Position numbers and translations under genes: made by a program. A DNA stretch of 64,000 nucleotides from Saussurea involucrata. Its lineage: Eukaryota; Streptophyta; Magnoliopsida; Asterales; Asteraceae. This document shows positions 33,278-42,216 of this stretch, piece after piece. The notes under the pieces were generated by a model. It was not told the origin of the DNA. It ran no database searches and was given only the letters and a program-made list of their open reading frames with translations. Position 1 is the stretch's first letter. Each line of letters starts with the position of its first letter. The DNA lies in the NCBI GenBank assembly GCA_033807775.1, contig CM066313.1, forward strand, positions 58,563,984-58,627,983, given 5' to 3'.

Positions 33278-33421
33278 ACTAGTTGTAGCTAATAGCACTA
33301 CCATCTATACGCGCTATTAGATTGGACATTTTCTTTTATTATTAATTTTTTTTATAGCTCCATCACTTTCAGTTCTTGGATTAGTGACTTTGCTTTCTTC
33401 TTTTCAGGTACCACTTGGTTT

Positions 33422-35701
33422 ATGCCAAGGACGACCCGAGGGGAAGAGCTCAAGAAATTTGATCCGGAAATTGAAAGAACCGCCCGTCGTCTACGGAAAG
33501 AAGCTAAAGCTAAGCAAAATCTTAAATTCAAAATGTCAGACGACGAGGGACCACCTCGCCGCAATAATCCACCACCACCACCTCCGGAGAGAGTTCCGAT
33601 GCGGTCGTTCGCCGATCCTAATGTGGCGGCCGCACGGATAGGCATTCAAGCACCCACTACCGGGGCGAACTATTTCAAGCTGAAACCGAGCACCATTGTG
33701 ATGGTGCAACAGAACCAATACGGAGGGACGCCAACCGAGGATCCTCACGCACACCTTCGTGCATTCGAGAGGATCTGCAATACGTTCAAGATTAATGGTA
33801 TGAACGAGGACGCGATCAAGCTGAGATTGTTTGGGTTTTCACTCAAGGGTCGAGCCGAGACATGGACCGAGAGCATCCAACCAGATTCGATCACTACTTG
33901 GGCACAGTTGAAAGCAGCCTTCCTCCAAAAGTTCTTTCCACCGAGCAGAACCGCCCAACTAATGGCGGAGATCACCCATTTTTCTCAATGGGACCAGGAA
34001 ACGTTATATGAGGCATGGGAGCGTTATAAGGACATGATCAAGAAATGTCCGCACCATGGGCTACAAGGCTGGGTCATCATCCAGACCTTCTTTAGTGGGC
34101 TTCACCCACAATTTAAGAACGACATCACTGCTGCCGCGGGTGGAGCTTTAATGGACAAATCATATGAGGAAGCGTGCGAGCTGATTGAGAACCTAGCCGA
34201 ACATAGTTTCTCCACGCCGAGATCAGCGGTAAGACGAGTCGCAAGTGTCCAAGAAGGTAACGAGATGAGTGAGCTGAAAGCTCAACTAGCCTTTCTCACG
34301 AATCAACTGAATGGAGGGAATAATCAAGAACCTGATCAGGTTCATTTTGTGGCCAACCGGAACCAACCGAGAAACGATCCTTTCTCGAACACGTATAACG
34401 AGGGGTGGAAAAAGCACCCCAATCTCTCATGGAATCAGCCGGGTCCACAACCAGGTAACTTTTCTAACTCTTCGAACTCATTTAATACTAACAGTGTGTA
34501 CCGCCCTCCAGGTTTTCAACAAAGGAACGAAGGACCGTCCGGAGAGAAGAAGCTGGGACTCGAGGACATGATGATGAAGTTCATGTCTAAAATGGACAAT
34601 AAAGTCGGGGGATTAGCAACTACAGTCGAGGGATTAGTCAGCACAGTCAACACTGTCAAGGCGGCTACCGAGCAAAACACCGCCGCCATCAAGATCCTCG
34701 AGAGGAAAGTAGGGCAGATTTCCGAGACCCTACAAAACCGAGCCCCCGGAAAACTGCCGAGTCAACCCGAAAGGCAAAACCGGGAACGCTGCAATGCCAT
34801 TTACCTGAGAGATGGCAAAAAGATGAAAGAGGAGCCAGCAGAGGAAGCCGAGAATGATGTGGAGATCGTTGATATGGATGCATTAGAGGCTGAGAAGAGT
34901 GAGGAGAAGAAGAGAGAAGTATCACCACCGGTCAAGCCGGAACAACCAAAAGTGCCTTACCCGAGTAGGCTGAAAGCGAAAAAAGACCAGGTTCATTTTT
35001 CTAAATTTCTTGATGTCTTTAAAAAGCTAACCATTAATATCCCGTTTGCAGATGCGCTTACGCAAATGCCTTCTTATGCTAAGTTCATGAAAGAGATTAT
35101 ATCGAAGAAGAGGGCACTTGATCATGAAGCCACCGTTGCACTCACTGAAGAGTGCAGCGCCATTTTCCAGAATAAGCTTCCCCAAAAGCTTAAAGATCCA
35201 GGGAGTTTCTCTATCCCTATTCAAATTGGGGACTTTTCTTTTACTAAAGTTTTATGTGATCTTGGGGCAAGTATTAATCTAATGCCTCTGTCTATTTTCA
35301 GGAAACTTGGCCTGGGTGAGGTGAGCCCAACATACATGACTTTGAAGCTGGCTGATCGCTCGATAAGGTACCCGTACGGGGTGGTTGAGGATGTGCTGAT
35401 AAAAGTAGGTAAGTTTTACTTCCCTGTCGACTTTGTAGTGATAGATATAGACGAGGATGAAGAAGTCCCGTTGATTCTGGGGAGATCATTCCTGGCTACG
35501 AGTCGAGCACTGGTCGATATGGAAGAAGGTGAGATAACTTTCCGGGTAGGCGGCGAGAAAGTGATTTTCAAGATGTTTGAAAAGGAGAGAGGTCAAGGTG
35601 GAGGAGAATCTGGAGCTGGCCATGGAAGACCAAGTGTGAAGGAAGCCGCGAAGAATCGCAAGTGTGGGCGATTTGACCCCGCGGACACTGAGCCGAGTTG
35701 A
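33422..35701 (+). CDS. gag: Athila-like gag-protease polyprotein of H, intact
   Basis: 759 codons without interruption. N-terminus basic, then a proline run. Residues about 95-260 are the Ty3/gypsy gag core (AHLRAFERICNTFKI, FSLKGRAETW, AAFLQKFFPP). Residues about 270-430 are Asn/Pro-rich linker, then a helical stretch. The protease is at about 595-700, with catalytic motif CDLGAS (Asp at 613) and LILGR at 684-688. I see no C-x2-C zinc knuckle, as is common for Athila gags. The frame stops at 35699-35701 just before GTTGGGTGGGAGGCAACCCA (35737 region), and nothing resembling reverse transcriptase follows. The ATG at 33422 is the first good one after the PBS and leader. The product could assemble particles and be used in trans or co-packaged; that is inference. 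Confidence 0.88.
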   Translation: MPRTTRGEELKKFDPEIERTARRLRKEAKAKQNLKFKMSDDEGPPRRNNPPPPPPERVPMRSFADPNVAAARIGIQAPTTGANYFKLKPSTIVMVQQNQYGGTPTEDPHAHLRAFERICNTFKINGMNEDAIKLRLFGFSLKGRAETWTESIQPDSITTWAQLKAAFLQKFFPPSRTAQLMAEITHFSQWDQETLYEAWERYKDMIKKCPHHGLQGWVIIQTFFSGLHPQFKNDITAAAGGALMDKSYEEACELIENLAEHSFSTPRSAVRRVASVQEGNEMSELKAQLAFLTNQLNGGNNQEPDQVHFVANRNQPRNDPFSNTYNEGWKKHPNLSWNQPGPQPGNFSNSSNSFNTNSVYRPPGFQQRNEGPSGEKKLGLEDMMMKFMSKMDNKVGGLATTVEGLVSTVNTVKAATEQNTAAIKILERKVGQISETLQNRAPGKLPSQPERQNRERCNAIYLRDGKKMKEEPAEEAENDVEIVDMDALEAEKSEEKKREVSPPVKPEQPKVPYPSRLKAKKDQVHFSKFLDVFKKLTINIPFADALTQMPSYAKFMKEIISKKRALDHEATVALTEECSAIFQNKLPQKLKDPGSFSIPIQIGDFSFTKVLCDLGASINLMPLSIFRKLGLGEVSPTYMTLKLADRSIRYPYGVVEDVLIKVGKFYFPVDFVVIDIDEDEEVPLILGRSFLATSRALVDMEEGEITFRVGGEKVIFKMFEKERGQGGGESGAGHGRPSVKEAAKNRKCGRFDPADTEPS

Positions 35702-36049
35702 GAACCGCACAGTCGTGCCACGACTTTAAATAAGGCGTTGGGTGGGAGGCAACCCACCAAGGTTAGTTTCCTTTTCTTTTAATTTTTGAGTGTGTTTAAA
35801 TAATGAAAAAGCCATAAAAATCGAAAAATCGAAAAAGTAAAAAATAACTGAAACAGGGACATACGCGACTTGTCACGCGGTTTGCATACCGCACAGAAAG
35901 TCGCGGGGCCCTCTGTTGGTTTTCTGAAACAGAGGGTTACGCGGTCTTCCACGCGACTTGCAAGTCGCGGGCTAAACCGCGTGAGTCCCGATTGCCCCGT
36001 TTTTCGTTTTTCGTGCAGTTTTTGTTTTCTTTAGTGCTTTCTGTGTTTC
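35702..36049 (+). other. H region after gag, up to the I insertion
   Basis: No gene. A hairpin-forming GGGTGGGAGGCAACCCA lies near 35740-35756. From 35860 to 35990 there are several inverted repeats around CGCGACTTGCAAGTCGCG (35952-35969), which also occurs in the LTRs. The TSD of I, GTTTC, is 36045-36049. Confidence 0.6.
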
Positions 36050-36515
36050 TGTAAGTGCAGGATCTATTCTTACAATCAATATAGAAAGAAGTAATTGAGA
36101 AATTGTATGATCAAGCCCAATTGTATTCAATGATGCATAGAATTACAGATCTAAGAGAGAGATAACCTCAAAGATTACAAGGAATGAATACAAGTAATAT
36201 GGGAAAATCAATCAGTTAGCAACGTAGTGCTAACCACTCTATTTATACTGCAACGGACATATTAAAGCTACAGTACAAATAAGAAAGACTAATAAGAACA
36301 AAACACGTGTCCTAATTAGTTTACACATTACTAAGTAACGAAACTCGTCATAAGTTCTGAACAGGTAGTTCAGAACTTCTGAACATTCTTCTGATCACGC
36401 TTCTCAGAACTTCTGACTTCTCTTTCTCAGATCTCTGACTCTTCTTCTCAGAACTTCTGAACCTTCTTATCAGATCTTCAACACTTGGTTTATTGACAAA
36501 ACTTCAGATCTAACA
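36050..36515 (-). repeat. I 3' LTR
   Basis: 466 bp. Contains palindromic 13-mers TCAGAACTTCTGA at 36370-36382, 36404-36416 and 36448-36460 and a variant at 36427-36438; the last three are spaced 23 and 21 bp. A minus-strand TATA (plus TATTTATA) lies near 36242. Confidence 0.93.
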
Positions 36516-36530
36516 ATCTCCCCCTTTTTG
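36516..36530 (-). promoter_or_regulatory. PPT of I
   Basis: Minus-strand CAAAAAGGGGGAGAT, between the stop codon of the downstream ORF (36531-36533) and the 3' LTR. Confidence 0.85.
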
Positions 36531-39500
36531 TCAAATAAACTTAAACTTTGCATCATCTAATTCTTTCAGAGCAGGAACAATTTTCTGAAGTAGCACATTC
36601 CTCAGATTAAGCCTCTTATCAATCTTGTCAATAATTTCTTGAATAACTTCAATTTGCTGATTTATTGCTTCTTGAGTTATGTTTGCTTCCTTTACTTTCA
36701 GCATCTTTTTCTCCAAATTGTGCTTTATGATCCTTAAAGTTCCAGAACAATATTTTGCAGTTTCCTTTGCTCTGAAGAAGATCTTTCCACTTTTGTTCTT
36801 CAAAAATACTCCCAATTCTGGATACTTGTGAACACTTCCAGTCTTTAACACCTTTTTCTGCTCATGACCTGTATTGGGATTTGCCAGATAAACACATGAC
36901 TTTTGCAAATACAGAGCTATTTGGAAATCTGTATAGCAATGCCACCTTAAGATATAGAACATGGCCTCAATCACCACACTTCTTGCCTTCCTTTCATTTC
37001 TGTCTTTACTTGACTCTTTAAAACATAGAAAGCTGTGTAATCTGTAGAAGTCAACCACTGACAGTTTCTCAAAATCTGCATCAGTAAAATAGTAAACCTT
37101 GCCATCTTCTCTCAGAACTTCAAAGGATAAGTACTCCATCTTTCTGAATTTCTTAACCTTCAATTCTCTGATTCCAGTGATTAGAAAATCTGAGTAAACA
37201 GCTTGCTTTGTTTTGCCAAGACATCTTGATTTTTCAGCCAACCAGATCTGAGTCTCCTTAGGCCTATCATAATACACATCCAAGAATTGTACTTCTTTTG
37301 GTTTGAAAAACTCAGGCAGATCAAATTCAAGAAAGTATCCATTCAGATCAATGGATATTTCATCTTCTTTGGGTTCAGACTGTTCAGCTTGGTCAACATT
37401 AGTTATCTGCACATTCCGAGGTGTTGTGTCCTGAACTTCTTCAACTTCATCTGACAAAATTTCATTCACTTCATACTCAGCAGGGAACACAAAATCACTA
37501 TGTAATATCTTCTTGGGATTAACTTCAGATAGCAACCATTCACCACAGCTTCTGATCTTTCTTCTGAGATTCAATCTTCTGTTCATAGAGTTTACACACC
37601 TTTTCTTTAAATTCTTTCTTTCAGTTTTAGCACTTACTTCCATTTCAATCAGTAACCAACTCAGAGTTGCATCACTATATTTTACCAGTTCTTTCAGTTT
37701 GAACATTTCAAGTCTCTCTTGAACTTTATATGCAAACCCTTCAGATTCCATTCCTTCATTTACGAATCCCTTTGTACACACATCAAATCCTGCAATATTT
37801 GTTGGAGACCTCAGATTGCACTTCTCTTTTCTTCCTTCAATGGCTAGTTGAAAATCATATAAGTACATGTTTCTGACATAGATACCCAGAAGTCTTCTGC
37901 ATTCAATTTCCATCAAGGCTTCTTCAGTACCAGAGAAGAATTTGACTAGAAAGATCTGATCATCAAGTGTTAGTCTGTGGAAATCAAAACTAGACATGGC
38001 AACTTTTGTATTTTTCTCTTTCAACACTTCCATTCTAACAAACATTAAACCACTGAATTCTTCTTGTTGAAACATTAGAACTTTCTCAATTCTTTTCTGA
38101 ATATGCAATCTTGAGTCAGGAATTCTGAATCTGTTTGAAGCTTCTGTGTAAATCATCTGAGCTCTTTCATCCATGAAACCATCAACATTACTCTCTAAAA
38201 ACTCATATTCTCCTTTTGAGTGGTAGAGGTTTTCATACATTTTCTCAGGAAAAATGTCATCATGAAATTGTCTGGCCAAAGGTACATCACTTAGTTCCAG
38301 GATGAAATCACATATAGGTTCTTCTAAAGTCTGTAAGTTAATCTTGGAAATCTCAATTGGTTTTCTGAATACATACTCAGAAGGCATGAAGTAATCTTCT
38401 AGTTTCTCATATTCTTCTTCTGTGTTCATCTCATCAGCATAGTTATATCTGAACTCATGCTTAAAATTATGAGAATAATCAACCGTTCTGTCTTCTTCAC
38501 CCATCAGATCAATGGGTCTTATTACTTTTATCCCTTTATGAATTTTCTGAACACTCAAAGCTCTGACTACTTCATTATGCATTCTTCTGATCAATTCTTC
38601 ATTCAACCTCCTTTCTTCTGATTCAGACTCTATTGCCCTTTCTCTGTTATAAACCACAATATCTGTACATCTGTTTACCACTGTACTTTCCACTATTTCT
38701 TCTGATCTCAATTCAGATTCCTCAATAGCTACAGTTTCATCTGAGTTTCCTTCCATCTTAGTATCCAAGTTCAATTCCTCTGTTTTATCTGATTCATTAC
38801 TATCAATACTTCCCAACTCCATTTCTTCTGTATCTGAACTATCAAGCTGTATTATCTGAATCATTTCCTTTAAATTTTCCTGTGTCTGATCTTCTGAACT
38901 TTTTGTATTGGCTAAGTGCATGTCTGCTATCTCAAAATCTTCTATGCCAATGTCATCATCAGAACTTAACCTTTGTCTTTTCTCCCCCTTTTGATGATCA
39001 TGAGAATCATTATCATCAAACTTTCTTTTTAAGTTCTGATTAGAAGTACCTTCAGCTTCAGCTTCTGCAATAGGAACAGGATCAAGAGGCTTTGAAGTAG
39101 AAGCCAGTGATACACTCAGTGCTTTCAGTATAGAATCCTGCATATCTTGCATTTGTTTCAACATATCTTTTTGAAAACCAGACATTATATCCATGATCTC
39201 CTTTTTGTGAGAATCCAAGGATTTCTTTACATCATCTACCTTGGTTTCAACAGAAATTAACTTTTTCTCCAACACAACTTTCAAATCTGATACCTCGTCA
39301 TTCAGATCCTCCACCTTATTTTCCAAATTTTCTACTTTTTCCCCCATCTCCTTGTTTTGTTTCTGAATCTTTTCAAATTCAGAAGTGTCTAACAGTGAAC
39401 CTGAACCAACAGATGGTCCAGTTTTCATGTGCCCAGAGGGCTCATGGCCTGTAGATAACACAAAGTCATCTTGTACAACAGATGCACGTTTGAATGAGGC

Positions 39501-41207
39501 TTTTGTAATGTTCACCTCACCAGGACTTCCATCCAATCCTCGACACCCAACATTAGGCATGTCTATGAATGTTGTTTCAGGAGTACGAAATTCCTGATTT
39601 GTGCAAGTGTCAAAAGGAATTTCAGGCTCAATATGAATAGGACTGTGATATTCAGACTCAATGTGTTGAAAAATAAGTTGGGATTTATCACCTCCCTCCA
39701 AATGAGTTTGGGATGGTTCCCCGGATTTGTGTGAAACAGTAGCATGTTGAAATGCTTCTGAGTGGGTATGGATGGGTTGTTCAAGATCCACCACTAGGTC
39801 CATGGTGTTTGTTTCAATATTGGACACCAAGAGATGTGAACCAATAGCATGTGTGGTTACCTGGTCAAGATTAGCTGGTTCAGAGGCATCTCTTTCTGTT
39901 TGAACCTCTGTTAACAATCTCTCATCCTCACCACTCTCATTCTGTTTTTCCTCACTGAGTCTAACCAAGCTCTCAGAATTTTCCCCCTCAAGTCTCTCAG
40001 AATGTTCACCCATCTGAACATCCTCCCCCTCTCTAATTCGACTAGACCCCTCACCTCTCTTCTCAGGTTGGTCCTCTTGGGCAGGGATTTGAGGTAATTC
40101 AATTCCCATAGAGGTGCAATAAGCTTTTAAAATCTCACTCTCCCTTGGAATATAATTCCTAAGTGATTTTGGCAACAGTTTATGATTGGGATAATTTTCA
40201 AGTCTTGTTACTGAGGTCATCTTACCCAAATAAAATGTGGGACCATGCTCTTCATTTGTTCTTCTTGATATTGTTCTGTTTTCCTGCATGGCATACCAAA
40301 TAACAATTTGCCAGTACCTTATATAAGGAATGTATGTCAGTGGAGCATCCTTTGTTTTCTTCTGAATTGCTTTCTGATTCTTCTCAAATGTATTCTTCAT
40401 GTCTTCCCAAAGTATTGAAGTATAATCATAATTCCTATTCTTCACTAAGCCCTGAAAAATCTGAAGAATTTGTTTGGAACCTTGATCAGCAGAACTATTC
40501 TTCCCTGACACACATTTATTTACCACATGAAAGAAGCAAGCCCAAATAGGTGGTAATTTGTTTCTTCTGAACAAACTGAGAGTCCTCAATCCTTCATTGT
40601 ATCCCAACTTCATAAACTCTGCTATTAATTCCTCTGTTAAGGGTGAGTCCTCAAAATCTGTCCTTCTTTGTACATCATCTTTCTCTGGTAAATTCAGCAT
40701 TTCTCTTAGTGCAGAGATTGATAAGACAAATGCCACTCCTCCAATTTCAGACACAAACTTATTATCTTCTAACCTAAGATGTTTCCACCATTGTTGTATG
40801 TACTGAACAGGCACATTTTTACTTCGTGTAAACCATTTTCTGTATGGATGATGTTTGAATAACTCCATGATAATTCTGTGTTCAGGCTTAAACCGGCTTT
40901 CCTCAAATAATATAACACAGTTGTTTTCAGATAATTTCAGCCATTCATTCTCAGGAACAGCCCTTTCCACAAAAATAGGTCTATCGGACATAATCGACCC
41001 TGCAGCACTCTGTTCATGTTCAATATTAATGTTTACCTCATCTGCATTTCCTTCTGATTCGTCCATTTGTTCATCTTCTTCAACATTTCTTATTGCCTCT
41101 TCCTCTACAGCTTTATTCTGTACTTCATCATTATCCGAATCAGATGAATCCATTATCGATTTTGTAGAGTGTAGCGAAATTGGACCACTTCTTCGTATTC
41201 CAGACAT
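36531..41207 (-). CDS. 1558-codon downstream (post-pol) ORF of element I, intact, function unknown
   Basis: Acidic N-terminus. Residues about 80-370 form a globular region with SALREMLNLP, LTEELIAEFMKLGY and LPPIWACFFHVVNKCVSGK, a pattern I recognise from plant retrotransposon ORFs of unknown role. Residues 370-600 are low-complexity, 608-700 a coiled coil, and 726-747 two basic clusters (LKRKF and KRQR) around an Asp/His spacer, like a bipartite nuclear signal. The C-terminus has two copies of one module, about 1056-1218 and 1358-1541 (DFHRL/DFEKL, YDFQLAI/TDFQIAL, KYSDATL/KYCSGTL, NRRLNLR/DKRLNLR). K2 keeps a single copy. No signal peptide or transmembrane segment is visible, so 'envelope-like' would describe position only. 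The stop codon abuts the PPT. It could be expressed from its own promoter in 41208-42216; that is inference. Confidence 0.85.
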   Translation of the reverse strand: MSGIRRSGPISLHSTKSIMDSSDSDNDEVQNKAVEEEAIRNVEEDEQMDESEGNADEVNINIEHEQSAAGSIMSDRPIFVERAVPENEWLKLSENNCVILFEESRFKPEHRIIMELFKHHPYRKWFTRSKNVPVQYIQQWWKHLRLEDNKFVSEIGGVAFVLSISALREMLNLPEKDDVQRRTDFEDSPLTEELIAEFMKLGYNEGLRTLSLFRRNKLPPIWACFFHVVNKCVSGKNSSADQGSKQILQIFQGLVKNRNYDYTSILWEDMKNTFEKNQKAIQKKTKDAPLTYIPYIRYWQIVIWYAMQENRTISRRTNEEHGPTFYLGKMTSVTRLENYPNHKLLPKSLRNYIPRESEILKAYCTSMGIELPQIPAQEDQPEKRGEGSSRIREGEDVQMGEHSERLEGENSESLVRLSEEKQNESGEDERLLTEVQTERDASEPANLDQVTTHAIGSHLLVSNIETNTMDLVVDLEQPIHTHSEAFQHATVSHKSGEPSQTHLEGGDKSQLIFQHIESEYHSPIHIEPEIPFDTCTNQEFRTPETTFIDMPNVGCRGLDGSPGEVNITKASFKRASVVQDDFVLSTGHEPSGHMKTGPSVGSGSLLDTSEFEKIQKQNKEMGEKVENLENKVEDLNDEVSDLKVVLEKKLISVETKVDDVKKSLDSHKKEIMDIMSGFQKDMLKQMQDMQDSILKALSVSLASTSKPLDPVPIAEAEAEGTSNQNLKRKFDDNDSHDHQKGEKRQRLSSDDDIGIEDFEIADMHLANTKSSEDQTQENLKEMIQIIQLDSSDTEEMELGSIDSNESDKTEELNLDTKMEGNSDETVAIEESELRSEEIVESTVVNRCTDIVVYNRERAIESESEERRLNEELIRRMHNEVVRALSVQKIHKGIKVIRPIDLMGEEDRTVDYSHNFKHEFRYNYADEMNTEEEYEKLEDYFMPSEYVFRKPIEISKINLQTLEEPICDFILELSDVPLARQFHDDIFPEKMYENLYHSKGEYEFLESNVDGFMDERAQMIYTEASNRFRIPDSRLHIQKRIEKVLMFQQEEFSGLMFVRMEVLKEKNTKVAMSSFDFHRLTLDDQIFLVKFFSGTEEALMEIECRRLLGIYVRNMYLYDFQLAIEGRKEKCNLRSPTNIAGFDVCTKGFVNEGMESEGFAYKVQERLEMFKLKELVKYSDATLSWLLIEMEVSAKTERKNLKKRCVNSMNRRLNLRRKIRSCGEWLLSEVNPKKILHSDFVFPAEYEVNEILSDEVEEVQDTTPRNVQITNVDQAEQSEPKEDEISIDLNGYFLEFDLPEFFKPKEVQFLDVYYDRPKETQIWLAEKSRCLGKTKQAVYSDFLITGIRELKVKKFRKMEYLSFEVLREDGKVYYFTDADFEKLSVVDFYRLHSFLCFKESSKDRNERKARSVVIEAMFYILRWHCYTDFQIALYLQKSCVYLANPNTGHEQKKVLKTGSVHKYPELGVFLKNKSGKIFFRAKETAKYCSGTLRIIKHNLEKKMLKVKEANITQEAINQQIEVIQEIIDKIDKRLNLRNVLLQKIVPALKELDDAKFKFI

Positions 41208-42216
41208 GATTTAAGAAGAAAACAGATTCAAAGAACTCTTGAATGATTCGTATCTCACTATTCGCTCAGGAATTTGAAAAAGTTTGAATTAGGGATTTTA
41301 AGACCTATTTAAAATCCGCGAAGTTGAAAGGTTTGACGGAAAAGCGAGTTTAACGTTATAACGGAGTCAACACATTTGAAATGCCACAAAGGATTTAAAT
41401 GAAATGCGTGGCATTGTCAAACAAATATGAAGCTGACACGTGTTAGTGGATAGAATTTTGACTCAAGTCAATGCTCTGAATAACACGCTCAGATGATTTG
41501 ACACTCCTTTATCAGATATCTGATTGTTCTAATCAGAGTTCTGATTGCACGATTCAAAATTTTATTTAAACTCAACTTCTGAGAAATATGAAACTTTTAG
41601 AAATTCAGAATAGGTTTGAACAGAAAAAAAAATTATCATCAAAATTCTGTTCATATAATGATGATTTTAAAATCATTTAAAATCTTATATCTGAATTTGA
41701 AAATTTTATAATTCAGATATAGTTTGAACAAATAGAAAAATTTTATCATTGAAAGCTTGTTCTTCTTTGAATGATTAGAGATAAGAAATGAAAACAAACC
41801 TTTTTAAGTATCATTAAAATGATTTTCAAAAAAAATATTGATGCTCCCCCTCGACTTTAGCATGTTTATAACCATATATGAACTATAAAGATGAAGTAAA
41901 ATGATAATAGAGAAAAAATAATCCACAAAATTGAAGTATTTGTATTTCTTAGAAATAAATTCTTTAAAGTGAAATTTCTGAAGTATTTAATCAGAAGTTC
42001 TGAAGTCAAAACTCAGAAGTTCTGATCTCAGAACTCAGAAGTTCTGAAGTCAAGACTCAGAAGTTCTGATCTCAGAACTCAGAAGTTCTGAAGTCAAGAC
42101 TCAGAAGTTCTGAAGTCAAGACTCAGAATATCTGATCTTAAGAGTCAGAATTTCTGAATACACTACTCAGAGAATTTTACTTAGAACAATTTATCATTTT
42201 TAAGAAACACATATTT
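41208..42216 (-). promoter_or_regulatory. Intergenic region of I with 22-bp palindrome array
   Basis: About 1 kb without a gene between pol and the downstream ORF. At 41991-42157 eight palindromes of the form TCAGAAGTTCTGA (last two: TCAGAATATCTGA and TCAGAATTTCTGA) start at 41991, 42013, 42035, 42057, 42079, 42101, 42123 and 42145, exactly 22 bp apart. The rest is AT-rich. The same palindrome occurs in the LTR U3. It may be an enhancer for a separate transcript of the downstream ORF. Confidence 0.7.

Noticed and set aside
33200..33280. A tRNA gene near GCGCCGTTGCCGGGG
   Set aside because: It is an 18-base PBS next to an LTR; there is no cloverleaf.
36531..41207. Retroviral-type envelope gene
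   Set aside because: Position fits, but no signal peptide, transmembrane helix or cleavage site is seen and an NLS-like block is present.
41991..42157. Heat-shock element array
   Set aside because: The units have GAA and TTC separated by one base, not the two bases of a standard heat-shock element.
41991..42157. CRISPR array
   Set aside because: Repeats are 13-bp palindromes with 9-bp gaps that are nearly constant; there are no unique spacers or cas genes, and the context is a plant retrotransposon.
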